Assembly (NCBI GenBank): GCA_933228765.1
Contig: OW121747.1
Location: 43,270,529-43,334,528 of the forward strand
DNA from: Miltochrista miniata
Lineage: Eukaryota > Arthropoda > Insecta > Lepidoptera > Erebidae
Direction of reading: 5' to 3'
DNA: 64,000 nt
Below, piece by piece: positions 10,334 through 19,835 of this stretch. The number at the start of each line of letters is the position of its first letter. Position 1 is the first letter of the stretch. A program made the translations under genes and the position numbers. Below the pieces are notes generated by a model. That model was not told where the DNA came from, did not search any database, and saw only the letters and a list, made by a program, of their open reading frames with translations.

Positions 10334-10639
10334 ATCCACAAACGATGCCCATTCCATTGACCACAGAGTCAACGCGAAGGAGACATTTAGATGAGACTAT
10401 AGAGGGCATGGCGTCAGCATACCTCCTTCGTCCGCTATCCTTGTTCACAGATTTACCTCGATTCCCCACTCCCTCACCAAGTTTAAGAAATCCTAGTCCA
10501 CGTCCACACACACCAGCCTCCAGCAACCCGCAGCCATGGTTCCAACCTATGGAACATCCCCTCCCTTCACCTACCAATCCCCCGTCTTCCTTCTCGGAAT
10601 TAAGCATGACCCAGAGGAGGAATCCATATAGCCGATCCG
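10334..10639 (+). CDS. Candidate gene, exon 2 (Pro-rich)
   Basis: The acceptor is TTATTGTTTAG and the donor is G/GTAAGT at 10640. The exon is 306 bp, phase 1 at both ends, and open in the frame that joins exon 1 (codon GAT across the junction). It encodes about 102 residues including MPIPLTTESTRRRHLDET and a long Pro/Ser-rich part (FPTPSPSLRNPSPRPHTPA). This suggests a disordered region. The TMPIPLTTESTRRR segment resembles PSPMPFTTEATRRR in exon 3, so the two exons look like an old internal duplication. Codon use is unremarkable and no TE domain is seen. The splice signals and phase agreement are the main support; transcript evidence is lacking. Confidence 0.6.
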
Positions 10640-10649
10640 GTAAGTGTTG

Positions 10650-11110
10650 TCAATCCATACTTCTATACTAATATAATAAAGATGCAGAGTTTGTTTGTTT
10701 GAACGCTAGGATCTCAGCAATAATGGTTGGAATTCAAAAATTCTTTTACTGTTCATACATACATACAAATAATCACGCCTTTATCCCCGAAGGGTCAGGC
10801 AGAGGCATAGTATACGCCCGCATTTCACCTTATAGTTTTATGTCCCACGTAATAGGTGGTGAGTCTATTGCCATGTTGAAATGGACAGGCTCAGGTCCCC
10901 ACGCCCCACAGTTGAAATTTTCAAGCCGCCCATAAGGCCATGAACTTGGCTTAAGGATTGTCATTTTACTGACAACCGGGTTTCATTTCGAGTTTTCCTT
11001 CTCTACGCAATTGATCTTTTTGCGAAAGTGTTCCCTTAGTCGCCTCTTACGACACCCTCGGGATGTATAGGGGTGGCGACATTTTGTGTACTCTTACCCG
11101 TCGCCACACG
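10650..11110 (+). repeat. Lepidopteran repeat fragments in the large intron
   Basis: The piece includes TACTAATATAATAAAGATGC at the start, CATACATACATACAAATAATCACGCC, CCCCGAAGGGTCAGGCAGAG, then TTTTCAAGCCGCCCATAAGG and CATTTTACTGACAACCGGG. The last blocks recur at 50,870-51,110. These short open frames are not genes. Confidence 0.65.
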
Positions 11111-11814
11111 GGACCACAGTTTACAATTCATAATTCTTTTAATAGCTCATTTATCGAGGTTGGCTATTATAGGCTATATAGCATCACGCTACAACGAATA
11201 GGAGCTACGACGATAAATGTTTCAAAAACGGAGGAATTTTTTTCCTTTTTAGAGCTTCGGTTGCGTGCGCTGCGTAAATGGTTAAAGTTATGTAAAAATA
11301 ATGTATTAAGTACAAAATTGTTTCTCTTAAAAGTTCCAAACAAAAGTCTGCAACGGCATGTGTCTATCTTTTAGGGTTGGTTCACAATAACTATTTTAAT
11401 GGACATCAAATTTCTTCTACAATAATGCGACGGGAAATCTTACTCGCAAACGAAATTATTTTTAAATATATAATGCGACGGAAATATACGCAACGAGAAA
11501 CCTCTCTCTTTCTTTTTCTCTCTCACAAAATTATATTAACAAAGCGACGCTACAGGACTAAACGCAACGCGACGGGAGTAAATGCGACGGGTACGGATGA
11601 TATATTCTTTCTTATGTGACGGAAACGAAGTTGCGTATTCGTATTTTTGATGACCTTTCTTCCACAAGGAAATAATGAACAGAAATGTACACATGAAGAA
11701 CGTCTGTATTATTGCTTCTACTTACTTAAAAGTAAAAGAAACGCAACCAAATCAGTCGTGCAGTATTTTGCGTCTATTGCAAAGAAATCGACAAACAGGA
11801 AATTTATGAACTAA
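11111..11814. other. Intronic DNA, weak GCGACGG repetition
   Basis: Nothing firm was found. Between 11,420 and 11,600 the motif ATGCGACGG or GCGACG recurs about six times in an otherwise AT-rich context. This suggests the decayed terminal region of a transposon. Confidence 0.4.
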
Positions 11815-12130
11815 CTAGCTGACCCGCACAACTTCGTTTGCGTAATAAATGAAGAACTGCTTGGCCGATTTTGCGCAAACTTCACATAAAGCATCTTCTA
11901 AATAGTCCGAACAAAGCCTAAATATTGTGTTGGGATGGACGAGCCCGTTGTTGAGTTATAAAATTACAGCGAAAAGTGGCATTGATTTTTATATAGAGGG
12001 TGGAATTTAAAAACGGTAGTCGGAGGTAAAGTACCCTTAATATTGATAATGGCAAGTTTTGCTGAAAGGAAACATTTCGACCTATGCAAAGAATAAAGTT
12101 ATATGTGCAAAATCACGACTTTCCAGGAGA
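11815..12130 (+). repeat. Lepidopteran repeat (CTGACCCGCACAACTTCG family)
   Basis: It starts AGCTGACCCGCACAACTTCG and runs to TAAAGTTATATGTGCAAAATC. The part from about 12,000 (GGTGGAATTTAAAAACGG ... GCATAGG complement) is repeated in inverse orientation at 15,580-15,875, where it is interrupted by a fold-back SINE. Confidence 0.65.
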
Positions 12131-12644
12131 GCGATTTGAAGTTTGTCGTGGACAAAATTCAGTTGAACTTTTTTATCTATTAACCTAGAGTACTGAATCT
12201 TTTAAGATATACATGGTACTACATAAGGCAATATTTTTTATATAAATAGATAATTTTAAACTAATATTTCTGAACTTAGCAGTATATAAGCGTACATGTG
12301 ACGTTTTACTGTGGAGGTCTCAAGGTTATACGTGCATTTATTACTTTATTTTAGGGAAAAGTGCAAGTGTCATGTGTAAATATAACTTTATTTTTTTTAA
12401 ATTTAGTTTTTTCTGCAGTTATATGTGTAGTAAAGGTTTGCAACTCATTAATAAAACTATCTATTTATGGTCGATTAATTATTTAATATCACCCCTTGAG
12501 TCTAATTATTATTTATAACACAGTATCACACAGTACCATAGTTGTTATAATTATTGTCTAAAAAAGTCAACATTGGTACTTAACAGTGGTATCTTTAGCA
12601 TAGATAAATAATATATCATTATTAAACAGGAGACCGTACCTGGG

Positions 12645-13220
12645 GATCGTGTGAAGTATGGCCCTATACGGGGCCCCCCTATGGGCGGAGACCCTGACGG
12701 TCATCAATGTGACTAGATTGCTGAGCACGCAGAGGGCGATGGCCGTCAGGGTGATAAGGGAATACCGCACGATCTCAGTTGAGGCGGCATGTCTCCTAGC
12801 CGGGACCCCTCCGTGGGATCTGGAAGCGAGAGCCCTTGCGTCTCTATTTAAATGGCGCAAGGAGGCGCTGGAGCGGGGTCAAAAGCCTGCGTCTCGAGAA
12901 ATCGAGGCCCAGCGGTTCCAGCTCCACCAGGAAACCGTGGGGATATGGAGGTACGACTTGAGCAACCAAAGGGGGGATTCGCCACAATCGCGGCCGTCAG
13001 ACCGGTCATGGACGAGTGGCTGGAGGGGAGACACGGTGCTCTCTCCTACCGGTTGTCACAGATAATTACCAGACACGGTAGCTTCGGTAAATATCTGTGG
13101 CGAAGACACCGGGAAACCACGACCCAGTGTCAGCACTGCGAGGACCGCAGCAATGACACAGCGCTCCACACGCTGGTGGAGTGCACGGCGCGGGCGTGGG
13201 CGCAACAGCGCCAGGTCTAA
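12645..13220 (+). pseudogene. R1-group LINE, C-terminal ORF2 relic
   Basis: The first frame (from 12,658) reads MALYGAPLWAETL, TQRAMAVRVIREYRTISVE, AGTPPWDLEARALA. After a frameshift near 12,965 the second frame reads VRPVMDEWLEGRHGALSYRL, FGKYLWRRHRE and CQHCEDRSNDTALHTLVEC. The C-x2-C...H-x4-C cluster and its context are the C-terminal zinc-binding motif of R1-group LINEs. The RT catalytic part is absent. It lies within the 5.5-kb intron between candidate exons 2 and 3, in the same orientation as the gene. Confidence 0.85.
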
Positions 13221-13227
13221 TTCCGTC

Positions 13228-14345
13228 CTCCAACAGGGACAAACACCTAAAGCATGAAGCGGGAGTACGGTGACTCTGTTTTTCAAGAAAGGTAATAAGA
13301 CTAAAGACCCATCTCACTCCTGAGCCATGTTTACAAGTCGTTCGCGAGAGTAGTCACAAACCGCCTCGCCGGAAAGCTCAAAGATTTTCAGCCAAAGGAG
13401 CAAGCCGGGTTTCCGGGTTTACCGTTGACCACATACATACTGTTCGGCAGATTGTTCAGAAGACAAATGAGTACAATCAGCCGCTGTGTATGGCTTTTGT
13501 GGACTACGAGAAGGCTGTCGACTCAGTCGAAACCTGGGCAGTCCCTGAACTCTGCAGCGATGTCGTGTCGACTGGCGATATATCGAGGTACTTAGATGTG
13601 TGTACGACACCGCAACAATGACCATCCAGCTGAAAACTTTAAAACCAACTCCATAGAACTGCGTCGAGGTGTAAGACAAGGTGATGTTATATCGCCTAAG
13701 CTCTTCACCAACGCGATTGAGGACATATTCAAGACGCTGCCGCTGGATTGGGATGGGTTGGGTGTCAACATCAACGGCGGGCGCATCTCGCAACTTCGGT
13801 TTGCTGACGACATCGTTATAGTAGTGGAGACGCTGAAACAATTAGGCGGAATTCTGCACAAGCATTCAGTAAACTGCGTCGAGTTTTCGTTTCGCCTATA
13901 CCGCAATGCCTGAAGACGATAGTCTACAACCAGTGCGTTCTACCGGTTATGACTTACGGTGCCGAGACGTGGACACTTACGGTGGGGTTGGTACATGCCC
14001 TTAAGGTCGCGCAGCGAGCTATGGAACGACCTATGCTTGGAGTGTCTCTGAGGGATAATCTTCGGAATGAGGTTATTCGACAGAGAACTAGAGTGGTCGA
14101 CATAGCTCGCAGAATAAGCACTTTAAAGTGGCAGTGGGCAGGCCACATCAGCAGAACTACCGACGAGTTCTGAAGTGGAGACCGCGACTTGGCAAACGTT
14201 GGGTAGAACGTCCACCCGCCAGATGGACCGACGATCTGGAAATGGTCGCAGGCTGGGACTGGATTCGTAAGGCACAGGACCGTGTGTTGTGGCGTAGATT
14301 GGGAGAGGCCTACGTCCAGGAGTGGACTGCCATAGGCTGATATTT
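13228..14345 (+). pseudogene. RTE-clade LINE reverse transcriptase relic
   Basis: The RT is read in several frames: KDFQPKEQAGFPG near 13,380; ELRRGVRQGDVISPKLFTNA at 13,658-13,717; RFADDIVIVVETL at 13,797-13,835, with the two catalytic Asp at 13,806-13,811; then YGAETWTLTVG, KVAQRAMERPMLGVSLRD, KWQWAGHISR and finally RWTDDLEMVAGWDWIRKAQD ending at 14,337-14,340. These are diagnostic of the RTE clade. The short (GATT)n run after the stop (14,344-14,360) fits the simple-repeat 3' tail of RTE elements. At least three frameshifts make it inactive. Confidence 0.88.
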
Positions 14346-14360
14346 TGATTGATTGATTGA

Positions 14361-14958
14361 TGTAGTACTAAAAACAAATAGCTTCTCGTACGTCGGGCAT
14401 CTCTTGAAAAATGTTTTCAGCTCCTTGTGGTAACGGTGACTCCATTAACGCATTTTGGTTTTTAACGATATTCTCTGAAAATAGAAATCAGAACAAAAAA
14501 ATGCATTACTAGCTAACCGGGCAAATATTTCGGAGAACTTTGGTTGCAAACACTGGCATGAAAATTTTATTAAGTACCTAGGTACAATAAACTTTAAACA
14601 AAAAATAATGGTGTCAATGGTTATTAATAGCTGTTTATAAGTAGCTAATATTGAAATTAAATAATTTTGTCTCATTTTTCATACTAAATTTTAGTTGCAA
14701 AAAGGTTATATCTTAATATTGAACCAAGAATAAAGTAGCATCTACATATAGAACTCATATTTTAGATGTGAATTCCGCCGAATTAAGTTACTTGTGCATA
14801 TATTACCGGATATTTTTACGTAATCTACAAAGAATAAAGTAGTATAGGATGATATGAATGAATTTTCAGGAGTTATATAATATTTGATTTAATGGTTTAT
14901 ACGATAAAAAACAGATATTGCACTCATTACTTGACATATTTTCAATGAAGCTGATCTA
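14361..14958. other. AT-rich intron sequence
   Basis: No coding or TE domain was seen. A fragment of a lepidopteran repeat may start at 14,510 (ACTAGCTAACCGGGC). Confidence 0.45.
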
Positions 14959-15015
14959 CCATAGAATATGTGTGTATATAGGTGTTCTAAACCTATATAC
15001 ACCTGTATTCTATGG
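14959..15015. repeat. 57-nt hairpin with AT-rich stem
   Basis: The left arm CCATAGAATATGTGTGTATA pairs with a right arm ending TGTATTCTATGG, with a small loop near GTTCTAA. The size and near-complete pairing are compatible with a pre-miRNA-like stem or a tiny MITE. There is no independent sign of expression. Confidence 0.6.
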
Positions 15016-15579
15016 AAGAGCTGCGTTTATTCAAGTTATTTGCATTTAAAATATTATTTCATGATAAAATTGCCTATTAAAGTTAACAAAATTATTTAAT
15101 TTGTCATACATGGCAAAATAAATATAAAACATTTACTCATCTGAAGTAATATTCATTGATTCTTCATTATTTATCACGATATAATATTTTGCTGTTGTAT
15201 GATTTAGCACTTTCTGCTTAGTAAAAAGATTTAACATATGTTTAGACCGAGTGTTATTCATAATGGCCACCTAAATTACTAATAATTTTATAAACTAGAC
15301 TTATTTATAATTACTACGGCGTTGTACGCTCGAGCGAACGACCTTACGAAGAATATTAGCACGTGTGTTGATGTGACCTGGTGGACGCGGAGCTCCCGAC
15401 GGTAAACAATGGTACCTGTGCGTATAAGTCCTTACACGTTGGAACAATAATTTACATGTAACCTTATTCAATTGATATCTTCGTAACTAGTCAAGTTTTT
15501 AAACTTTTGATTTTACTAGTGCATAAAATAGGATAATCTAACACTATTTACACAAAAAAACACTTTTGCTGTTTTAGTC
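15016..15579. other. AT-rich intron sequence
   Basis: No gene or RNA was recognised. A GC-richer piece at 15,318-15,410 (GTACGCTCGAGCGAACGACC) is of unknown origin. Confidence 0.4.
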
Positions 15580-15875
15580 ACATATAACTTTATTCTTTGC
15601 ATAGGTCGATTTCTTTATTTTCAAAAGTAAGTAAAACTGCATTTAAAGATTTTTGAAAAATCACCTGCTTGAGCCGTAAATCGAACCTGGGAGATGTGAA
15701 AAAAAAAAACATTCTGTATTTTATGTTATGATTTTTTTTCTTTAATCTTTAAATGCAGTTTTACTTAGATACTTTTGAAAATAAAGTAATGTTTCCTTTC
15801 AACAAAACTTGCCAATATCAATATTAAGGGTACTTTACTTCCAACTACCGTCTTTAAATTCCATCCTGTATTGTA
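15580..15875 (-). repeat. Inverse copy of the 12,000-12,130 repeat, interrupted
   Basis: Read on the minus strand it matches the repeat at 12,000-12,130 on both sides of an insertion at about 15,612-15,790. The copy at 12,000 is continuous across the same point, so it serves as an empty site. Confidence 0.7.
15612..15790 (-). mobile_element. Fold-back SINE-like insertion with B box
   Basis: The two arms are inverted copies: TTATTTTCAAAAGTAAGTAA and GCATTTAAAGAT on the left, and TTAATCTTTAAATGCAG and TTTTGAAAATAAAG on the right. Between them the minus strand reads CCAGGTTCGATTTACGGC, which contains a near-canonical pol III B box. A related unit with a canonical box (GGTTCGACTCC) is at 49,869-49,879. 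It is probably a SINE head-to-head product. Confidence 0.55.
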
Positions 15876-16116
15876 TATAAATAAAAATACGGTTAGATAA
15901 AAATACGAGGTTCATTTAATAATATCACAGTTTACGAGATACCACCTGGTGACAAACAGGCGGATAGTGAAGTCTTAGTAAAATGAATAAATATGTTTAA
16001 ACATCCCCAAGCAATGACATTTATTTTTGGGTATTTGGTTACGGAAACCTGAAAATAGGAAAAAAATCTGAAAACCTGCTTTTAATATTATTAAAAATGC
16101 GTTATTTTTTAAACAG

Positions 16117-16359
16117 GTATGGCACCATCACCCATGCCTTTCACAACCGAGGCGACGCGGAGGAGGCCTGAAGGTTGGGGAATCCGTCAATGGGCCGCCA
16201 CGCCATACCCGTCTCCTTCGTCACACCATAATATTCTGGTGTACTCCAGGCCTCCGTATTTGAACACAAATGTTGGGTCAACGAGCAACAACCCATACTC
16301 TCAAACGCCATCGACTTCGCATTACATATGCTGCGCACCCGTGGAGTCTAGGCAGTTGA
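16117..16359 (+). CDS. Candidate gene, exon 3
   Basis: The acceptor is TTATTTTTTAAACAG and the donor is A/GTAAGT at 16360. At 243 bp it is again phase 1 on both sides and stays open in the frame carried from exon 2 (junction codon GGT). It encodes about 81 residues: MAPSPMPFTTEATRRRPEGW, then a Tyr/Pro/Ser-rich stretch (ILVYSRPPYLNTNVGSTS). The N-terminal part is related to exon 2. The open frame continues past the donor for about 50 codons, so the splice assignment relies on the strong GTAAGT and on the next exon fitting in phase. Confidence 0.6.
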
Positions 16360-16691
16360 GTAAGTGCTATATTTTTGTCTTTTATTTTGTGTGGAAGTCG
16401 GATCGACTAAAACCTGACTCTGAACTAAACCAAACTCTGACTACCACGCTCCTCACGAGCGAGAGCAGTAATCAGTCTAGATACCAGAGCTTTGATATCG
16501 CTGATTTGTAGTGAAGGTTTCAAAAAATCTTTTCTGACCCGTGGTTCACCTATTTTGTCCACCTATGTGTTTCACGGCTAACTGCTGTCGCGTTGTTTAT
16601 AAAATTTCTCTACATCGAAGGCTTCATGTGGCATCGTACCCAGGTTTCTTTTTGGGACAGAGATTGAGCCTAACTGTTTAATGTCTTTTAG

Positions 16692-17000
16692 GTGACGTGG
16701 GCGTACATTCTGAATGCCACAGGTTTGTTGCTCCCACGGAGGCCGCTCCAAAGAGACGTCGCGGACGTCCTCGGGCCAGTGCGACGAAGACCCAATCACG
16801 GGTGACTACTGCAACAGATAAGAGAGTTGCGCAGCAATCGAAGCGATCGATGTCTGTCTCCAGTTTTGAAGCCCAGTCACCAAGGTCGCTAAGTCCCGTT
16901 GGACCCGATGCCATGACCAGTCCAAGACCACCTATGCGAGAACCGCCTAAAGCTCAAGGCACTAAACAGTGTCAAGGGACAAAGGCTATGTTCAAGTCGC
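16692..17000 (+). CDS. Candidate gene, exon 4 with AT-hook
   Basis: The acceptor is TTTAATGTCTTTTAG and the donor is C/GTAAGT at 17001. The exon is 309 bp, phase 1 at both ends, and open in frame with exon 3 (junction codon AGT). It encodes about 103 residues. The segment APKRRRGRPRASATKT (16,745-16,792) is a classic AT-hook, the small motif that binds the minor groove of AT-rich DNA, with core GRP flanked by Arg and Lys. The rest is Ser/Pro-rich (SFEAQSPRSLSPVGPD). The AT-hook suggests a nuclear DNA-binding protein or a domesticated transposon protein; which one cannot be settled here. The reverse-strand frames over it are shadows. Confidence 0.62.
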
Positions 17001-17057
17001 GTAAGTCACTTTGCCTGTTGTTCGTCTAGTGTTACTCTGTTTGCTAATTATATACTT

Positions 17058-17258
17058 ACTAGCTGATGCGTGCGGCTTCGCCTGCATGAAATTTGTTACT
17101 GTCCCCGCTTCCCGTGGGAACATGTTCCCTGGATAAAAAGTAGCTTATGTGTTATTCCTGACTATACTCTATCTATGTACTAAATTTCAGCTAAATCAAA
17201 CAAACATCCAAACATCTCTACAAACTTTCACAATTATAATATTAGTAGGAATATATTA
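17058..17258 (+). repeat. Lepidopteran AGCTGATGCCCGC-family repeat, full copy
   Basis: It starts ACTAGCTGATGCGTGCGGCT, includes CCCGTGGGAACATGTTCCC, GGATAAAAAGTAGC, ACTAAATTTCAGC and AACAAACATCCAAAC, and ends CAATTATAATATTAGTAGGA. It lies in the intron between candidate exons 4 and 5. Confidence 0.8.
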
Positions 17259-17938
17259 TGTTCGTTTATTTAACTTTGTACAAGTTGCTAATGAAATATT
17301 ACATAATAATATTCTAAAATTACCGACCAAATTCTGAGCCGAGTTGACAATTCTGTAGTTAAATATTGTGGTACGTACATTTATTATGTTAGTGGCAAAA
17401 AACTAATCACTCAGCCGATTACGTACGCGTTGTCACCATTAAATGTCGTGGACGAAAGTTAGGGAGAGTGCGGGCAGGCCCTGGTGTTCGATTTCAATTT
17501 GTTCTTATTAAAGGTTGTTTGACGTAATTAGGTCAACGTGTGGGTAGCTTGGAGAGTGTTATGATACTTAGGTACTTTTATAAGTAAGCGGATAATGATT
17601 TCTCTAACAATGTATGTAGGTACGTCACTGGTATTTGTTTTCCATTATTTATGCTTTTACCTCTTTGTTATTTGTAAACGAAATCTTTTGTCGTTATGCC
17701 AGTTGCCACTCATGTTTGACACATTATTCGTATGTTACGAGCGCGATATGGGTATTCAGGAAACTTTGACACAATGAGAAAGTACATTTTACTGATTGTT
17801 CATTTATCTGGACAAGATGTACGGTGCGGTATTGCGGTACTGGCCTATTAGAAAAGAAAGCGTTTTTGAAGGACTAATATTGCAACATTTAATTTTATGT
17901 TGCTATAGTAAAATGAACTCTTTAGCGATGAGCTCTTA
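17259..17938. other. Intron sequence without recognised features
   Basis: It is AT-rich. Two small open frames (17,149-17,337 and 17,595-17,777) show no domain and are not supported. Confidence 0.45.
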
Positions 17939-18708
17939 GTGCGCCTTCACACTAGCGTTTTTCCAGCAAAAAAGTAAAATTTTGTAATAACGGTGAAGTG
18001 GCCATGTTGGATTGCAAAATTATCATGATGTTCGTAGTCAGCATACTTAAAAACCCATGAAACGATACCCATCATGAAATTTCGTACTCAGCATACGAAG
18101 AAACCCTTAAACGATACCCATCATGTAATTTTATAATTACAGCGCGGCGGTTATATTGGATTTCAAAATCGTCATGCATTTCGTACTCAGCATACTAAAA
18201 AACCCCTAAAACGATACCCATCATGAAATTTTGTACATACGGTAATTTTATCGAAGGTTTCCAGTACCAACGTAAGCTCTCCTTTCAGGAACGGAACGCC
18301 CGAAAGTGTATCATGTGTCCTGCAACTTCATATTGCAGTAAAAATGGCGGCCATGTTGGATTGCAAATTAACATGTATTTTCGTATGCATCGTTTTAATT
18401 ATTATGTAATTAATGAATGAAATCGATAAAAAATAATAATAGCATACGGTTTCGAGGCGCCAACCCGGAAAGTCTTTTCCGAACCTCGAACAAAATTTTA
18501 TTCGCAGTTCGTACTAATCTTCTTATTTAAAAGTAAAGCCATCAATAGTGTTTCCTGGTCGGAATCTATTTTGTTAACGATGATACCAAAACGCCAACGA
18601 AATTGTGTGACGCTAGCGCGGCGTTTACGCCGCGTATACGTCGCGTATACGTCGCGTCTACGCCGCGCATACGTCCATCGAACGCCTACGCTAGTGTGAA
18701 TGCGCACA
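17939..18708. mobile_element. TIR element carrying a captured exon fragment
   Basis: The left end GTGCGCCTTCACACTAGCGT and the right end ACGCTAGTGTGAATGCGCAC are inverted repeats of about 20 bp with one mismatch. Inside there are repeated blocks (TTCGTACTCAGCATAC and AAACGATACCCATCATGAAA, at about 18,030-18,230) and two GGCCATGTTGGATTGCAAA blocks (18,001 and 18,349). Between them is a copy of the 5' part of candidate exon 6. A right subterminal run alternates CGCGTATACG-type motifs. No transposase was seen and I could not define a target duplication. It sits just upstream of candidate exon 5. Confidence 0.65.
18239..18338 (+). pseudogene. Captured fragment of candidate exon 6
   Basis: Bases from TTTTATCGAAGGTTTCCAGT, through the acceptor CTCTCCTTTCAG, to GAACGGAACGCCCGAAAG, TGTATCATGTGT and CTTCATATTGCAG match 19,210-19,312 almost exactly. 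After that the sequence turns into TAAAAATGGCGG of the host element. It includes intron plus exon, so the capture was at the DNA level and not by retroposition. It cannot encode the full motif. Confidence 0.8.
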
Positions 18709-18955
18709 GCGGATGAACTGAGCGCGGCCGCCGCGTGCACGCCGCGCACTTTTTGTTTCGTTTTTGTGAAAAATTTGATGCTGTACCAAAGAGACTACGA
18801 GTACTCATACTTAGGCGGCCACAGCAAAGACTCCGCGCGGCGACCGCCGCACAGTATATATAATTATGTTGTTAACCGCGGCGTCCGCAGCCCTAGCGAC
18901 CGTTCTACTAAGTTTGCCGTCTAACTGCAACCTTACTAATGATTTTATTTTGTAG

Positions 18956-19098
18956 GGTGGTTCCAAGATCAACCGGGTCAGGAAATAGACGTACGTACTT
19001 CGCCAGAGAGGTCTTGCAGAGCTGCTGGACCGTTAGTGACACCTCAAACGGTGCTGAAAGTTGACGCCAGTACTCAGGTGGAGCTTGCCGACCAAGAT
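18956..19098 (+). CDS. Candidate gene, exon 5 (array copy 1)
   Basis: The acceptor is GATTTTATTTTGTAG and the donor is GAT/GTGAGT at 19099. At 143 bp it takes phase 1 from exon 4 (junction codon CGG) and leaves phase 0. The open frame reads WFQDQPGQEIDVRTSPERSC, then AAGPLVTPQTVLKVDASTQV and ELADQD. Four further copies lie downstream at 20,598, 21,485, 23,148 and 24,812, all of the same length and all open. That conservation of length argues the frame is real, or that the copies are young. Confidence 0.6.
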
Positions 19099-19255
19099 GT
19101 GAGTTACCATTCTGGCACAGCTTCCGAATTTGACAAGCTGTTTGTATTTTCGTAGTTAGACTGTTTGACCGGTTGACATTATGTCAACTGAAGTTTTTAC
19201 ACTTCCTTGTAATTTTATCGAAGGTTTCCAGTACCAACGTTAGCTCTCATTTCAG

Positions 19256-19592
19256 GAACGGAACGCCCGAAAGTGTATCATGTGTCGTGCAACTTCATAT
19301 TGCAGGAGCAATTGTTTTACAAATAGGTGCCCATCGCACAATCCCCGATGTCTGCATGGGATGGAGCTCGCGGATTATTCGGGCACGTCCAATAGCGACG
19401 ACGCTATCTAGTTCGCAACGACGTTCCCGGAAAATGTCGAGTGCTATCATCTTTAGACTATCGGTGATTGTGATAGGTGGGCCGCTCCAGTGTCCACTTC
19501 AGGTCTAGAAGTTGAGATCAGAGACATTCGCGCCTCACCAAGTCCTTCGGACTGTTCAATTTCGTACACTGAGTCAACAGAGTAGTATCCGG
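19256..19592 (+). CDS. Candidate gene, exon 6 with Cys/His cluster; three in-frame TAG
   Basis: The acceptor is GCTCTCATTTCAG and the donor is G/GTAAGT at 19593. It is 112 codons plus one base, entering in phase 0 and leaving in phase 1, exactly what exons 5 and 7 need. It starts ERNARKCIMCRATSYCRSNC. The Cys/His spacing is C-x2-C-x5-C-x3-C-x4-C-x2-H-x3-C-x-H over residues 7-34, plausible for binding zinc; I cannot name the family. The frame contains three stops, all TAG, at 19409-19411, 19454-19456 and 19583-19585, yet the sense text between them remains protein-like (CYHL, TIGDCDRWA, LEVEIRDIRASPSPSDCSIS). It is either a pseudogene or a gene whose true ending is at the first TAG. Confidence 0.5.
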
Positions 19593-19725
19593 GTAAGTTT
19601 GCGAATAACTTTTTAACAATGTTAACGCTTTAGATGTTGTGTGGACTATGACTATTACGTAGTACTATTGTGATAGATAGAAATTTTAATCATGATGTTT
19701 AATTATGTACTTATTTTGATTGTAG

Positions 19726-19835
19726 AACGAAGCACACTCGGTGTGCAGCCTCAAGTAGGTCTATCCACTTTGTTCCTTTTGGCTGATGTTTGTGAACGAG
19801 AGCTTAAACGATTGAAAGAAGAACAGGAGGACTAA
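19726..19835 (+). CDS. Candidate gene, terminal exon 7
   Basis: The acceptor is TTTTGATTGTAG; the frame enters in phase 1 and ends with TAA at 19833-19835. It encodes STLGVQPQVGLSTLFL, then LADVCERELKRLKEEQED, a charged, probably helical C-terminus. The three array copies that keep this exon (22,280, 23,943 and 25,616) remain open to the same TAA, with a 3-bp difference in length (LFL vs LF). Whether it is translated depends on the TAG codons in exon 6. Confidence 0.5.

Noticed and set aside
13419..13906. Two minus-strand frames of 140 and 104 codons
   Set aside because: They lie opposite an RTE reverse transcriptase read on the plus strand and are shadows of it.
18290..18338. The captured fragment as an additional functional exon of the gene
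   Set aside because: It has an acceptor but runs into a stop (TAA) of the host element right after TATTGCAG and lacks a donor in frame; it is a copied fragment.
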